64,000 bases of DNA from Glaciozyma antarctica PI12 (taxonomy: Eukaryota > Basidiomycota > Microbotryomycetes > Kriegeriales > Camptobasidiaceae): contig KZ627157.1 in the NCBI GenBank assembly GCA_002917775.1, positions 436,032 through 500,031 of the forward strand. The letters are read 5' to 3'. Both the position numbers and the translations under genes were made by a program. The notes under the pieces are model-generated. The model saw nothing but the letters and a program-made list of their open reading frames with translations. It did not search any database and was not told the DNA's origin. Shown here in pieces: positions 45,934 through 59,256 of the stretch (position 1 is the first letter of the stretch; each line of letters begins with the position of its first letter).

Positions 45934-48900
45934 ATGGTATTCCAGCTCTTCAAGAGGCGGGAGAGCCCGGCAACGTCGTCGTCGTCGTCGAACCAACAAC
46001 CTCCCTATCCTCGTATCGCCGCGCCTTCCTCCTCCTCCAGCACTACCTCCAGCGGCTACACCTCTCGCGTTCTACCCCACGAGCGCCCCAAGTCATCCTC
46101 CAACCTCTTTACCGACGCCTTCCGCTCTTCGTCAGCATCGCGAGACAGCCACCGCCCGCCTCCTCCTCCGGCGCAGTCCTCCTCGTCCTCCGGCTCCAGC
46201 CGAGTTCTTCGCGTCGATACTCAGAACGTACGGCTACAGCACGGTGAAGAATCATGGGACAACTTGGGCGTGCCTTTGCGCGGGTCCAGCACGCCCTCTC
46301 CCTCGTCAACTCTGGGTCCGCCCGACCGCCGCACGATTTTCGAAGGTCGCGAAGCTTCGGACGTAGGGAACAGTACGCTCTCGCTCCCGCTGGGAACGGA
46401 CGATCGGGAGCCGGGGAAGAAGAGTCGCTGGACGTTGGGGCGTGGACCGGCGAAGCGGCGGACTGGCAGCACATCAAGTATCTCGACGCTGGGCGGGGCG
46501 GACAAGGAGCACGGGAAGAAGGAGGGGGACAAGCACGGCTTTGTCGTTCGGTCGTTCCGGAGCGTGTCGCGCGTCCAGGAGGATCCTATCTCGCGAGGAC
46601 CGTACGAATCGCTTCCTTACGCCGCCTCGCACAACAACCTCGCCGCCGTTGCTGCATCTCCCCCGTTACCTGCGATTCCTTTCGAAGACTCCGATTTCAA
46701 TCCCAATCCGTACTCCCCCGTTCCTCCCCGCCGACCCGCTCTCAACATCCGCGCTCCAGGCGCCAGCAACTGGCGTGACGCCGAACGTGCATCTTCTCCC
46801 ACAATCAGCGTCGAAGGTAACCTCTTCGCTATGACAGTCTGCGTGATCCTAGCTGACCGTCTTCTTTACAGCATTCCGCCTCGTCTCGGCCCGCTCCAAA
46901 TCCTCCATCTCGCTTCAGTCGACGAGCTCCTTCGACGCCCCCGTCGAGCGACCTCGCTTCGAACCGACCCGCAGCCGTCGCAGCTCCACCCACATCGAAT
47001 CGATCCCCTCCCCACTCGCCCCTCCCTCGACCGCAATTCGCCGCTCACCATAGCTCATCGCCTCGATCCGGCATGTCGCCAGCGGCGTCGTCGTCCTCTC
47101 TCGATCGCGATGCGACGAGCCAGCAGATGATTCAGCAGCTCTCGGGATCGGGATCGCTGGCGTCGGTTGGGTCGTACCGAACCGCGTCGGAGGGAGGGAT
47201 GGACGACGAGAGGCGCGACAAGAGGGCGAGCAGGAGGATCAGCGATGGGTGGAACGACGAGCTACGCCTGATCGCCATGTACGGCGCCGACGCGCGGGAC
47301 GACGATAGTCCGCCACTCGAGGTCAAGCAGCTCCCACCGCCCCCGCAGACCTTCCCCACCGTCGACCGCACTCGCTCTTCCGAACCTCAACCTGCACCGC
47401 GATTCAACCCCACTCGTCCAGCCAGCCGTTCCACTCCCTCCCTCTCTCTTCAACCCGCCACTCCTACTCAGTCCTCTTCCCTCGCGTCGAAAGCGCCGGC
47501 ACCGAGGCCGATCAGCTCTCCTTCTCGCGTACCGTTGTCGGCTCTCGCGAACACAGGGAAGACTCGTCTCGCATGGGCCAGCGACAGCAGCGCCGAGGAG
47601 GAGGACGACGTTCCCCTTGCGCGGTTGAGCCACGTCCGGAGCTCGAGCATGCTCGGTCAGTCGCGGCCGACGGACTTTGGAGGCGCGCCGTTGCAGAAGA
47701 TGGGCAGCAGCGAACTCGAGGTCCTCGCGACGGAGGCGCTTTCGAGCGCCCCGTCGTCGGTCTCGCGCCTGTCGTCGTCGAATAGCCTTCAGGGCTCGAC
47801 GGAATCGACGGGGCCGTCGAGGAGCTCGCTCGGAGGGTCGGACGAGTCGATCTCGAGGCGGTCGACGCAGCGCAGGTCGATGTCGACGCTATCGTTCTCG
47901 ACCTCCAGCGCTCCTCCAGCTCTCTCGACCATTCCGACCTCTTCCCTCAACAGTCCCGCCCTCGGCCATCGCACGTATTCGAACCCCTCCTCTCCCGTCG
48001 TCGGCGCCGCCCCCTTCTCCGCTACGGACCTTCCCCTCCTCCCCGCCCTCAGTTCGAACCTCCTCGACCAGCGAAACTCGTCGTCGTCCTCGAGCGGCAG
48101 CGGTAGCGGCTCCTCCCTCCCCCAGACTCCCAAGGACACGACTCCCGCCACCAGCATCCTCGGCGTCGGGGCCAAATCCTCCGATCGGCTCGTCAAGTTC
48201 GACATCCAAAGCCTCAGCAACGACGCCGATCGACGCTGGAGCTCGCGCATGTCCAGCCTGCCCGTCCCTCGATCGTCGATGGCCGCTTCGTCGTACGGTC
48301 CGTCGCAGCCGAGGCCGGTATCGATGGTCAGCCTGCAGACGCCGCCGCAGAGTACGAGGGGGAGGAGACCGCCTTTCGCGCAACAGCACCAGGGCTCTCG
48401 CTCGGTCGACCAGCTCTCGCAGATGTCGTCGAACGCGCCGGCGAAGGACGACGTCCATGGGAGGATGAAGGCGCGCCATCAGGCCGAGACGCTCAATGGG
48501 CTCGCGATTGGGAAGGACCTCAACGGTGGGAGCAGGATGCGCGACCAGGAGGACGAGGACGAGGACGACGATGCGCCACTCGCTTCCCTCCCATCTCGCG
48601 GCGGCGGTGCTCGCTCGCAAGCCGGATCGTCGTACGGCGGATATCAGCAGCAACAACCCTCCTTCTTCCCTCCCCCCTCCTCTATCGGCGGCTACTCTCA
48701 GCTCCACAACGCTCCTCCAGGCGTCGATCCCTACCTCTACGCCTCCCTCCCGCCGGACCAGAAGATGGGACTACACCACCGCGCGCAGCAGATGATGGCG
48801 ATGATGGCGCAAGCGGCCGAGCAGGCCAAGGCGGAGAGTACGGCGGGGTGGGAGAGCGGGAGCAGTTCGGGGAGCGAGCGAGGGAGAGCGAATAGGATGT

Positions 48901-49169
48901 CGGGGATCGGAGGAGGAGGAGGGATTGGTCAGCCGATGGGGTACGGCTTTGGCTACTCTATGCCGATGCCGGGAGGACGACTTCCGCCCTTTGCACCGTC
49001 GATGCAGATGTCGCAGACGTTCTTCAACGAGCAGCCTGCGAACTTGTATTACGCGGGATCGACGATGGGGTACCCTGGTTCGCAGTCGGCGTTGGGAGTG
49101 TCGACGGGGAGGAGCGGAGGAGGGCAGATGAGGGGGTCGGCGTCGGTGGTTGGGACGGGGAGGAGGTGA
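45934..49169 (+). CDS. Large Ser-rich protein of unknown function
   Basis: The start ATG 45934 opens with VFQLFKRRES. Exon 1 is 45934-46816; a 55-nt intron (GTAACC donor) leads to exon 2 at 46872. The protein would exceed 1000 residues, nearly all Ser/Pro/Arg low complexity. Less repetitive islands are WDNLGVPLRGSSTP, HGFVVRSFRSVSRVQEDPIS, GWNDELRLIAMYGADARDDD, LVKFDIQSLSNDADRRWSSR, HGRMKARHQAETLNGLAIGK and DQKMGLHHRAQQMMAMMAQA. These look like conserved motifs of a fungal regulatory or cortical protein, but I name no family. The reading frame changes between 46918 and 47053: either a 136-nt intron with a weak donor (GTCGAC) or an indel. Confidence 0.7.
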
Positions 49170-49423
49170 TTCGTCTTGCGAGGGGGGAAGGAAGGCCATG
49201 GACACTCCGTTTTTCCTGCTGCACCTAATTGTCGCTCGCTGTATAATTCCGTTTTAGTAGTTTAGCATTTGCATTGCAGCCCACATCCAGCTGATCACTC
49301 TCGTTCGTCGACTGAGACTGCCAGTGAGCCTGAGCGACGGCGTGAGAGACTCGAGCACGAATTGAAAGCTTGACGAAGCTGACTGGATCCTCTCTCTCCT
49401 CAACACTCATCTCGTCATCTACA

Positions 49424-50164
49424 ATGGTCAAGGTGAGTTATAGCTCAGGGCGAGCAGCACTGGCACAGCTGACCCTTCGTGCGCTCAGGCTATCGAATCC
49501 CTCGCCGAGTTCCGCACCATCATCGAAGGTACGTCCCCCTCAGCTCCGGTTATGGCCACACGGCTATCCTATACCTGCAAGGCTTGCTAACCTCGCCACT
49601 GCAGCCGACAAGACCGCGGTCATTGACTTCTGGGCGACGTGGTGCGGACCCTGGTACGTCCCCACTTCGCCTGCGCTGAGCTGGGCTCTCAATGACACGC
49701 TGCTGACTCTCGTGCTTTACTCTCGCGCAGCAAGGTCATCTCCCCCGTCTTTGAGAAGCTCGCCGATACGTTCCCCGCTCTTGCGTTCTACAAGGTCGAC
49801 GTTGACGTCCAGGAGGTTAGTCAGCCTCCTTCGACGTTCCTCGGGGATCTCTCCGCGCAAGACGGAGCTAGCTCCACTACTTGGGAGCAGGTATGCGTGC
49901 GTTTAAACTGCAGCTGACGTACCTCTCACTCGCAGGAGATCGCCGCCGAGGTTGGAATCAAGGCCATGCCCACTTTCCTCTTCTTCCGCAACGGTGCCGA
50001 GGTCGGAAAGGTCGTTGGCGCTGACCCCAACAAGCTCAGGGTGAGTCCTCGTTCCACGCGCTATCGTAGGGAGAGGGAGAGGGAGGAACTGGAGCTGATA
50101 ACGTTCGACGCAGGCTGCCATCAAGCTCCAGGCTGAGGACGCCGCGCCTCCTGCTGCCGAGTAA
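49424..50164 (+). CDS. TRX1: Thioredoxin
   Basis: Six exons: 49424-49432, 49489-49528, 49605-49653, 49731-49815, 49936-50040, 50114-50164; 339 nt, 112 residues, the standard size. The active site is [49 protein letters not shown] (cis-Pro) and [12 protein letters not shown] follow. The splice between exons 3 and 4 falls inside the second active-site Cys codon. It has no targeting peptide, so it is cytosolic, and would be reduced by thioredoxin reductase. The first coding exon is 9 nt (Met-Val-Lys). Confidence 0.96.
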
Positions 50165-50522
50165 AGGAATCAGTAGAAGCTGTGAATAACTGCCGCTGCA
50201 AGTTGGATGCGCTATAAACGGATGGCTGGGTTGGAGGGAGAGGGATCTGCTTCGCGAACGCGCACTGCTCGTGATGCGCTGATGGGCTGGTCGATGATGT
50301 GGATCTGGGGGAGGGACGGGGCGAGAGACTGCTGCTGGCCTGGTCGTACGCATGTCGAGTGCAGGGAGAGTGCTGTTCAGCTGCTCGCATCCCTGGGAGG
50401 GCGTCAAGGCAGATTGAGCTCGGCTACTTTCGCTCTCCCCTCCTCTCCTTCGAGCTCTGGCACCTCTCTCCAAACCGCCCATCGCACAAAAGGGTCCATG
50501 TAGTCCATTGTCCATCCCACTC
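50165..50522. other. Convergent 3' region between thioredoxin and SKT5
   Basis: 358 nt between two stop codons. No gene or structured RNA was recognised. Confidence 0.4.
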
Positions 50523-53245
50523 TTACGACACGACGCAATCCTTCTCCTTCTCCTTCCCCTCCCCACGCTGCAGCACCTGATCCCTCCTCGCCGCCCTCTC
50601 AAACTCATTCCCCGCCTGCACAGGCGAAGCGTTCACCTGCTGCCTCATCGGCATCCTCGTCTGTACCGGCCTCCCCGGTCCATTCGACGACAAGCGCTGC
50701 TGAGGCGCCGGACGACCGTACACCTGATGCAGCTGCGTCGGAGGTGCTGAGGGGTCGATGTCGTACTGCCCGTACGGAGAGGTCGATGGTTCGCCGTATG
50801 CGAGGGGCGCGTAGGACTGTGGTTGGCCGTAAGGGGACGGTTCGACGGGGTCGGGCTGCGAGTGACTTCGCTGGCGTCGGATGGGGGGAGGAACGGCCAT
50901 GTGCGTTCGGTCGACGCTCTGCACTCGTGCGAGACGTCCTTCCGGTTTAAGCTTCTTCTGGATGCGTCGACTCGAGGGCGGAGGCTTGTAGTTCGACGAG
51001 GGAGGAGGAGGAGGGCCCGCGTCGTTCGGTGCGCGAGGGAGGGGACGGTCGGAGGAGGGGGGAGGACGGTGGAAGGTTCCTTGTGAGCTTGCCATGCGGA
51101 GACGGTCCTTTGCGCGCTTGTCGCCGTGCTCGGAGGCTTTCGAGAACCATTCGAGGGCCTCGCGAGCGTCCTTGTGCGTGCCGATGCCGATCTGCAGCGC
51201 GAAGTAGAGGTCAGCTGCAGTCAAAAGCGAGCAGGAGGGACGAGAACGCACCTCGGTAAAGTACCCCACAGCGTACTCGGCCTTTGCGAGTCCCAAATCA
51301 GCGGCCTTCCTCGCCCATAGGTACGCCTCCGTGTCCGACTGAGGAAGAACGCCGGGAGAGCCAACGAGGTACCACGCTGTCAAAGCGAAGCAGGCTTCAC
51401 GATGTGTTTGCTGGGCTGCGATGTCTGCGACCGGAGAGGAGACGTCAGCTCAAGTACGCGGAGAACTGGGCGACCGACGACGTACTGTAATAGTGAATGC
51501 TGAGAGCGGAGTCCTGCGGGCAGCCCATACGACCGTACTCGTAGCACTCGCCGAGCTTGAACGCGCTTGGGGCGTATTGTAGCTCCGACGCTCGCGCCAG
51601 CAGCTCAGCAGCGTACTCCTCGTCCTGCGCGAGATCCACGTCAGCCACGAGAACGCGCTACGCGAAAGGAAAGAAAGGCGCACGACGAAGATGACATTGT
51701 CGATTCCCTTCTCGTGCAAGATCGCCAGCTCGTGAAGACTTTGAGGTTGAGGAGGGTCGACTTGGTCCGCGAGCTCGGCGGCGCGCTTGAGCCACTTGAC
51801 TCCTTCGCGAGGTCGCTTCGAAAGTCCAAGTTCGCCGTTAATCTCCGCCAGGCCGAGTCGATGCATAGCTCCAGGATGAGAGAGAACAGCGGCTCGACTG
51901 CGAGAGCGAAGTCAGCGAGAAAATCGGCGTGAGGCGAACGAGTGGGCGCACCGGAGGTAGATGACGGCTTTCGAAAACTCCTTCTTGCAGCCCCAGCCAT
52001 GCTCGCAGCATTGAGCTGCTCGGAAGCAGGCGTCCGCGTGACCGTGCTTGCCCGCAAGAAGGAAGAGCGGAAGCGCCTTGTCGTAATCTCGTCGACCCTG
52101 CTCGCATCGAATCGTCAGCTCCTGCGCCCACAGAATCACAGCTCGCAAACGCACCTTTGCAGTCCCAACTCCCTGTGTATAGCAGTCCGCGAGGAAGTAC
52201 TGACTCTTGACGTGCCCTCGGTTCGCCAGCTTCGCAAGCAGCGCAACACTCTCTGCAACGAGCGCCTGCTGCTTCGCCTTCGACGCCACCTGCTCCTCCG
52301 CCGTTCCCCGCTCCAGCACTCCTCCGTCTCCCTCCATCTCCCCAACGATCTCCATGACGAACGTGCAGAACTCAAACTGGATATCGGGGTCGTTCGTCTT
52401 CTTCGCGTTGGCGCGGTAGAGGTCGAGCGTCTTGTCGTGACTGAGGAGGGACGCGAGCACGCCTGGTCGGAGGTGGGATTGGTCGAGGAGAGGGGCGGGA
52501 GCCGGGTCGTTCGAAGGCATACCGTGAACGGAGGCAGCTCGCGAAGCAGCGTACGGAGCTGTTTGGTACCGCACGCCTCCTCGAGGACCTTCGTGCGAGA
52601 GAGAAGAGTTTGAGCTCGAGTCGTTGTTCGCTTGAAAGTTACGGAGGCCGTTGGGGAGTGAGGAGGATCGGTTGTCGGGAGTCGAGGAGGAGGGAGGAAA
52701 CTGAGCCTCGAGACCGTAGAAGGACGATCGGCGCTCAGTCTCTGGGCCTGGCGAGTCCTCGTCGCGACGAGCTTGGAAGTCCCCGTACGTGCTCTCGGGC
52801 CCAGGCGACGAAGAGACTCCGAAGAAGCTGCTCGGACGGCCTCCTCCCTCCTGCAGGTCCTGCAGTCCTCCGCCCAATCTCCGCTCCGATGCTCTCCCCT
52901 GCCATCCCACTCCGCGGCCATCCGTTCTACTGATTCGTCCGTAGGTTCCGGGTTGAAGAAGGAGGAGGGGCGGCTGGCGTTCGGCTTGGGACGGCCACGG
53001 TCCATTACTGACGTAGACGTTCCTGCAGAGGACGTTCGAGGGCGAGGAGAGGGTCGGCGGAGATCGTCGCGTAGAGGCGCCGTCGTGGTGGAATAGAACT
53101 CGTTGGAGGGTCGTGGTGCGCTTCCGCCCTGAGAGTCGAAGCGGTTTCGTGGTGGTCGTTGAAAGTCGTCGTCTGCAGAGCTTGGGAGAGCGTAGCGATC
53201 GCCTGGGAACGGCAACCGTTTCTCTTCCCCTCTGTACTGTGTCAT
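50523..53245 (-). CDS. SKT5: Chitin synthase activator Skt5/Chs4-like, SEL1 repeats, CaaX end
   Basis: Six exons: 52155-53245, 51952-52097, 51684-51897, 51486-51624, 51252-51424, 50523-51191. The N-terminal third is disordered. SEL1 repeats then run: LLAKLANRGHVKSQYFLADC, YDKALPLFLLAGKHGHADAC, LKRAAELADQ, AAELLARASELQYAPSAFKL, AYLWARKAADLGLAKAEYAV, ALEWFSKASEHGDKRAKDRL. After a Pro/Gln-rich tail the protein ends KDCVVS, a CaaX prenylation box as in yeast Chs4. The family recruits and activates class IV chitin synthase at the bud neck. Exon 1 is off frame by one: MTQYRGEEKR at the start and the SEL1 part lie in different frames, so an intron within 52.9-53.0 kb or an indel near 52910 is needed. 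Confidence 0.9.
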
Positions 53246-53439
53246 AAGCAGGCGTGGGTGGGTGCTGGATCCTCCAGCGGTAAGGAAAGAAGGAGAGGAG
53301 AGGAGCTCCAGCTAGCTCCAGCTCGGGAGCGTTTGCCTCTTGTGCCTCGGAGTTGGCGGTCTTCCTCCTCTCTTCGCCCTCGACGCCAGTCAAGCTCAGC
53401 ACGGCAGCTTGCGAGAGCTTCCACTACTCCAGGCCTGCT
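53246..53439. promoter_or_regulatory. Divergent promoter between SKT5 and the permease
   Basis: 194 nt between divergent starts. No named element was seen. Confidence 0.35.
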
Positions 53440-55639
53440 ATGGCTACCCTCCAGTCCTCTCCCAGCGCGTCTCCCACCGCGTCCACCTCCAACCTCCCAC
53501 CCGCTCCTTCAGCCAACTCTCCGGGACGACCCCCCAACGTCCCAATTCGCGCGACGGACTACCATTCCGAGGACAAGGACGAGATGGACGACGAGGGTCT
53601 TCTGCTGAGCGAGAAGAAGGGACGCCCTCGTGCTCTGAGCCTGCAGTTCGACTTCAATCGGCTAGATCTCTCCTCGAGCGTTGATGCGTCTGCTGCACCG
53701 CGAGGAGCACCAGCGGAGCCTATAAGCCTCTTAGCAGGTACGCACTGGTCTCGACGAGCTCTCCGGCAGCGCTAAGAACGCTGGAAATCTCGCAGGAGTC
53801 GCTTTGACAGTCGGATTGCAGATAGGTTCGGGCATCTTCAGCTCGCCTGGTGTGGTAGCTCGGGAGACTGGATCAGTAGGAGGAGCTTTGCTGCTGTGGG
53901 TGCTGGCAGGGCTGCTGTCGTGGGCTGGTAGGTAGACTCGGCGAGGGAGATTAGGCGCGCAAGCTGATTTTGTTGTTGTTTGTGTTTATATAGGCGCTTC
54001 AAGCTTTACGGAGCTGGGAAGTGCTCTTCCCATGAATGGAGGGGCTCAAGCAGTGCGCATTCATTGAGTATACTCACCATTCGAAAGCTGAACCTTTCGC
54101 AGTATCTAGCTGCAGCCTTCGGCCCCTTGTTTGGCTACTGCTTCTCATTCACCGCGGTGACAGCGTTGAAGCCAGGATCACAAGCGAGTCTTCTTTGCTC
54201 AGCTTCCAGCGTACGCTAACACCAGCGCAGGCAATCATCTCCGTAGTTGCAGGGGAGTACGCCTGCAGGCTCGTCTATCATAGCGCGTCGGCAAGGGACG
54301 TTCCAGCGATTGCTATTAAGCTCGCAGGATTGCTGGTTCTCCTGGTAGTGTCGCTACTACAAGCTTGGAGTGCAAAGGCTGGGACTCGGGCCCAAACAGC
54401 CCTCACCATTTTCAAGGTGAGCTTCTCCCCGTTCTTCTATTTCTGCAATCGCTGACGCTTCGCAAGGTGTTCGCAATCGTGCTCGTTTTCATCGGCGGAC
54501 TCGTCTGGCTTGGATTGGGACGAGCAGCTTCTTCATTTAGCTTTACTGGATCATCGACGCAAGCGACGGGCTATGCCCTAGCCCTCTTCTCTGCGCTGTG
54601 GACCTACGAAGGCTGGGATCAAGCGTGCTACGTTACGAAGGACATCGCTCCTGGAGTTCTCCCGTTCGTCTATCCTATCCGTTCTCCCACCTCACATCCG
54701 CTGACTCTTCCTTCGGCAGGACTATCATCAACTCGTCAATGGGCCTCGTGATAAGTCTCTTCGTTCTGGCGAACATCAGCTACTTCCTCGTCCTCCCTTT
54801 CGCGACCGCCACCGCAAGTTCGACCATCGGTTCGTCTCTCCTCTGCCACCCTCACGGACGCTGACGCTTCTCCGCAGGACTTGACTTTGGGCGAGAGATC
54901 GCAGGTTCGGTCGGCGGTGTCATCTTCGCTCTCATCGTCGGGCTGTCCTGCCTCGGAGCGCTCAATGGGAGCTTGTACACGTCAAGGTGAGTCCTCTCAA
55001 GCCTGCACGGCCCGCCGAGCTGATCTCACTCTCGCAGTCGCCTGATCGTCGCAGCGGGCGAGCAAGGCTTCCTCCCCAAGCTGTTCGCCAAGTACAACGA
55101 ACGCCAGTCGACGCCGATCAACGGCATCCTTCTATCCTCCTCCCTCTCCGCTCTCTTTATCCTCCTCGGGGACTTTACCCACTTGACGTTATTCTATGGC
55201 GTGCGTGTTCCTCCCCATTCGAAGCCTACGCACGCTGAAGCTCATCGCGCTGGACAGGTCTGCGCATGGACATGGAACCTCCTCGTCGTCGTGGGACTTC
55301 TAGTCCTCCGCGTCCGCGAGCCCGCACTCAAACAGCGAGCACCCAAACGGCTAGCTCCCTCTCTCAACTCTAATAAGGCCTCTCGCAGACCCTATCGCAC
55401 CTTCCTCGCCACACCTATACTATTCGCCTCAACCGCCCTCTTCCTTATAACGCTTTCCTGCTTCTCAAAACCCTGGGAGTCGCTAGCGGCTTTCGGTGAG
55501 TCGTCGCGAATCGAATGGGGGGAGGGTTAGCTGATGCGCGTCGCCAGGTTTCTGCATCGCAGGCGCCGTGCCATATCACTTCCAGACGAAGCGGTCAAGA
55601 GCAGAAGAAGAGCGGGACGTAGGCTTAGAAATGACCTGA
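53440..55639 (+). CDS. Amino-acid permease, LAT family (Mup1-like)
   Basis: Eleven exons: 53440-53737, 53795-53927, 53994-54052, 54103-54183, 54231-54416, 54467-54663, 54720-54829, 54878-54986, 55038-55200, 55258-55495, 55549-55639; 1665 nt, 554 residues. After a 100-residue acidic cytosolic N-terminus, about twelve membrane segments follow. The first carries the substrate motif LTVGLQIGSGIFSSPGVV. Other family blocks are SFTELGSALPMNGGAQAYL, SALWTYEGWDQACYVTKDI, GLSCLGALNGSLYTSSRLIV and AAGEQGFLPKLFAKYNERQS. These match fungal L-type transporters such as the methionine permease Mup1 in the plasma membrane. The substrate is not certain. Intron 4 (54184-54230, 47 nt) begins with GC. Confidence 0.9.
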
Positions 55640-55705
55640 ACGAAATTCGAATCGTTCGCACGGAACCTCGCTCGATTGACACGCAACCCTCCCCACTCCC
55701 CCCGC

Positions 55706-57307
<1,602 letters not shown>

Positions 57308-57527
57308 TTCGTGTCTAGTCGGGGTCGGGTGAGGGAGGAGGGCTGGGGCGAAGTATCAAAAATCTGAAATCGAGAAATGGCTGACAGCTTGGACCACAAG
57401 GGGGTCAATTATAGAGTTACTGATTCCAGCGACGACAAGAGGGGACATGTAGAGTAAACTAGAGAAGGAGGACTATACGAAGAGGTACTGAGCGAAACTA
57501 CACAAAAAAGAAGGAGAACGAACGACC

Positions 57528-59256
57528 TCAGCGAACCTTCTTCGGTTCCTCCTCACTACTCCCAGACGCCCATTCAATTGCAAGAGCACTAACGTTGACA
57601 GGGAGGACTACAGCAAAATAAGGAGTCAGCTGAGGAAGGAGAGAACGAAAGGCAGGACGCACGGATGTAGTAGAGCGGCCCGCGTTCATACCACCTCAAT
57701 CTCCTCGTCCTCCCTTCGCGCGCAGACTGGATGACATGCGACAGCACGCGGAGAATCGTCGCAAATGCCGACTGAGCCTGTTCCTGCCTAAGCGCTTCGA
57801 TCATCTGCGTTCCTCATCAGCATCGGCCTGGAGCGAGCGAGCGAGGCCGAAACCCACCTGAGCATTCGCCGACAGATCCCTCGTCGCCTCATCGAGCTTG
57901 GCGTCGAGTAGCGCAAACCTCTCCTCCGAGCTGAGACGAAGGTACTCCTCCTGGCGGTTGAACCTCCTCACGGCCTTGCTGAGCTGGGAGAGCGGGATAT
58001 CGACGCCGTCGCGGAGGGTTCGCACGTCGTCTTTGGTCGCGAATGCTCGATGGAGTTGAGAGATGTCGGCTTCGAGAGCGTCGATACGGCGGCGGAGGAG
58101 GTGGACTTCAGTCGAGGGGTACCAGACGGCTTCTTGATAGTAGAGCGAGGCTGGGAGAGGAGTTAGGACTGGGAGAGAGGGGAGGACGAGGAAACGCACT
58201 GTTTTTGGCAAGTTTGGAGAGGTGCAGGAGGGGTTTGATGGCGGTGGCGAAGGCGAAGAGGGAGATCGTAAACTTGTTGATGTAGCGATCTGGCTGTGAT
58301 TCCGCGAATACGTCGTCAGCGTTCTCAACCGGGGAGGTCGTGAAAGAAAGGACCCACGTCGGAGAGCAAGTTGCGAACGTAGAAGAGCAGGTACGCGCCG
58401 ACGATGGGGACGACAGCGGTGGCGGCGAGCGAGATGAGCTCCGTCCTGCGAAGAATCGAGGCGGCTTTCTGGCGATGCGCTACGAGGAGAGGGTCTTCGT
58501 CGAAAGATTCGGGACCTTCGGTGGGCATTGTTCCCGGGAGAATGTATCGCGAGTGCGAGGCACTGCGCAAGAGGTTAACGAGAGAAACGTGGGGTAGCGA
58601 GTGTCGTTCTCACTAGTAGAGATCCCAAGGCACTGCGGAGAAGGACGTGAGCGACCGCGCAGCTCTCACCTAGCGAGCACGCACCTTTGATAAGCTGATA
58701 GAGATAGAAACAAACGAGAACGAGAATGATGCCGTCCGACCAGTTCTCCGCGCGTCTGTACACTCCGGTCAGCTCCTGAGCCTCGCAATCCATCCGCCAG
58801 CACTCACCCCTGCAAACAACATCAGTACTAATCTATGGAAGAGCAGGAGAGCGCGACTTACGTGAACGATAGCTCCCAGCGGAGGCAACACGACCAACAC
58901 GAGCGGCAGGTGATGCCACCCACCTGTCTTCTTCATGGAACCTCATGGAACCTCCTCCGCTCTTCATCGTTCGCAAACAGCTCCGGATCCGTCGGCGGCG
59001 CCAACGCGGCCCTCGCCCTCCTCTCCGCCTCCACCCCACCCCTCCGGCCACTCTCGGTCCCCCTCACACGCGTCTTTCCCGGCACCTCAGGTCCCCTAGG
59101 CAGCTTCGTGGTCGCTTCTCCGTCGCTCCTCCCCGTGGTACGGTTCTTGCCCGACTGCTCCGAGCGCGCTGAAGAGGCCGGGCGCGTGCGTTCCTCCGAG
59201 TAGGCCTCGGTGGAGTCGAAAGACTTGAAGGCGCCGGAGGTGGAGGGGTTGGACAT
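57528..59256 (-). CDS. Fungal membrane protein of unknown function
   Basis: Several short exons; ATG 59256, TGA 57528-57530. The N-terminus is polar (about 110 residues, Ser/Arg/Glu-rich, ending NDEERRRFHEV). Hydrophobic parts follow: HLPLVLVVLPPLGAIVHG, ENWSDGIILVLVCFYLYQLI leading to VPWDLYYS, and LISLAATAVVPIVGAYLLFY. A further amphipathic stretch (NKFTISLFAFATAIKPLLHL) precedes long helices with heptad spacing (EVHLLRRRIDALEADISQLH ... FALLDAKLDEATRDLSANAQ). The block HLPLVLVVLPPLG...WSD...VPWDLYYS recurs in ascomycete and basidiomycete proteins of unknown role, as far as I recall. It may be an ER or nuclear-envelope protein; the location is a guess. Confidence 0.75.

Noticed and set aside
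51912-53402. 496-residue minus-strand open frame as one intronless gene
   Set aside because: Only parts belong to the SKT5 coding frame; the 5' portion and the stretches after 52155 read through intron sequence. The spliced model explains the SEL1 repeats better.
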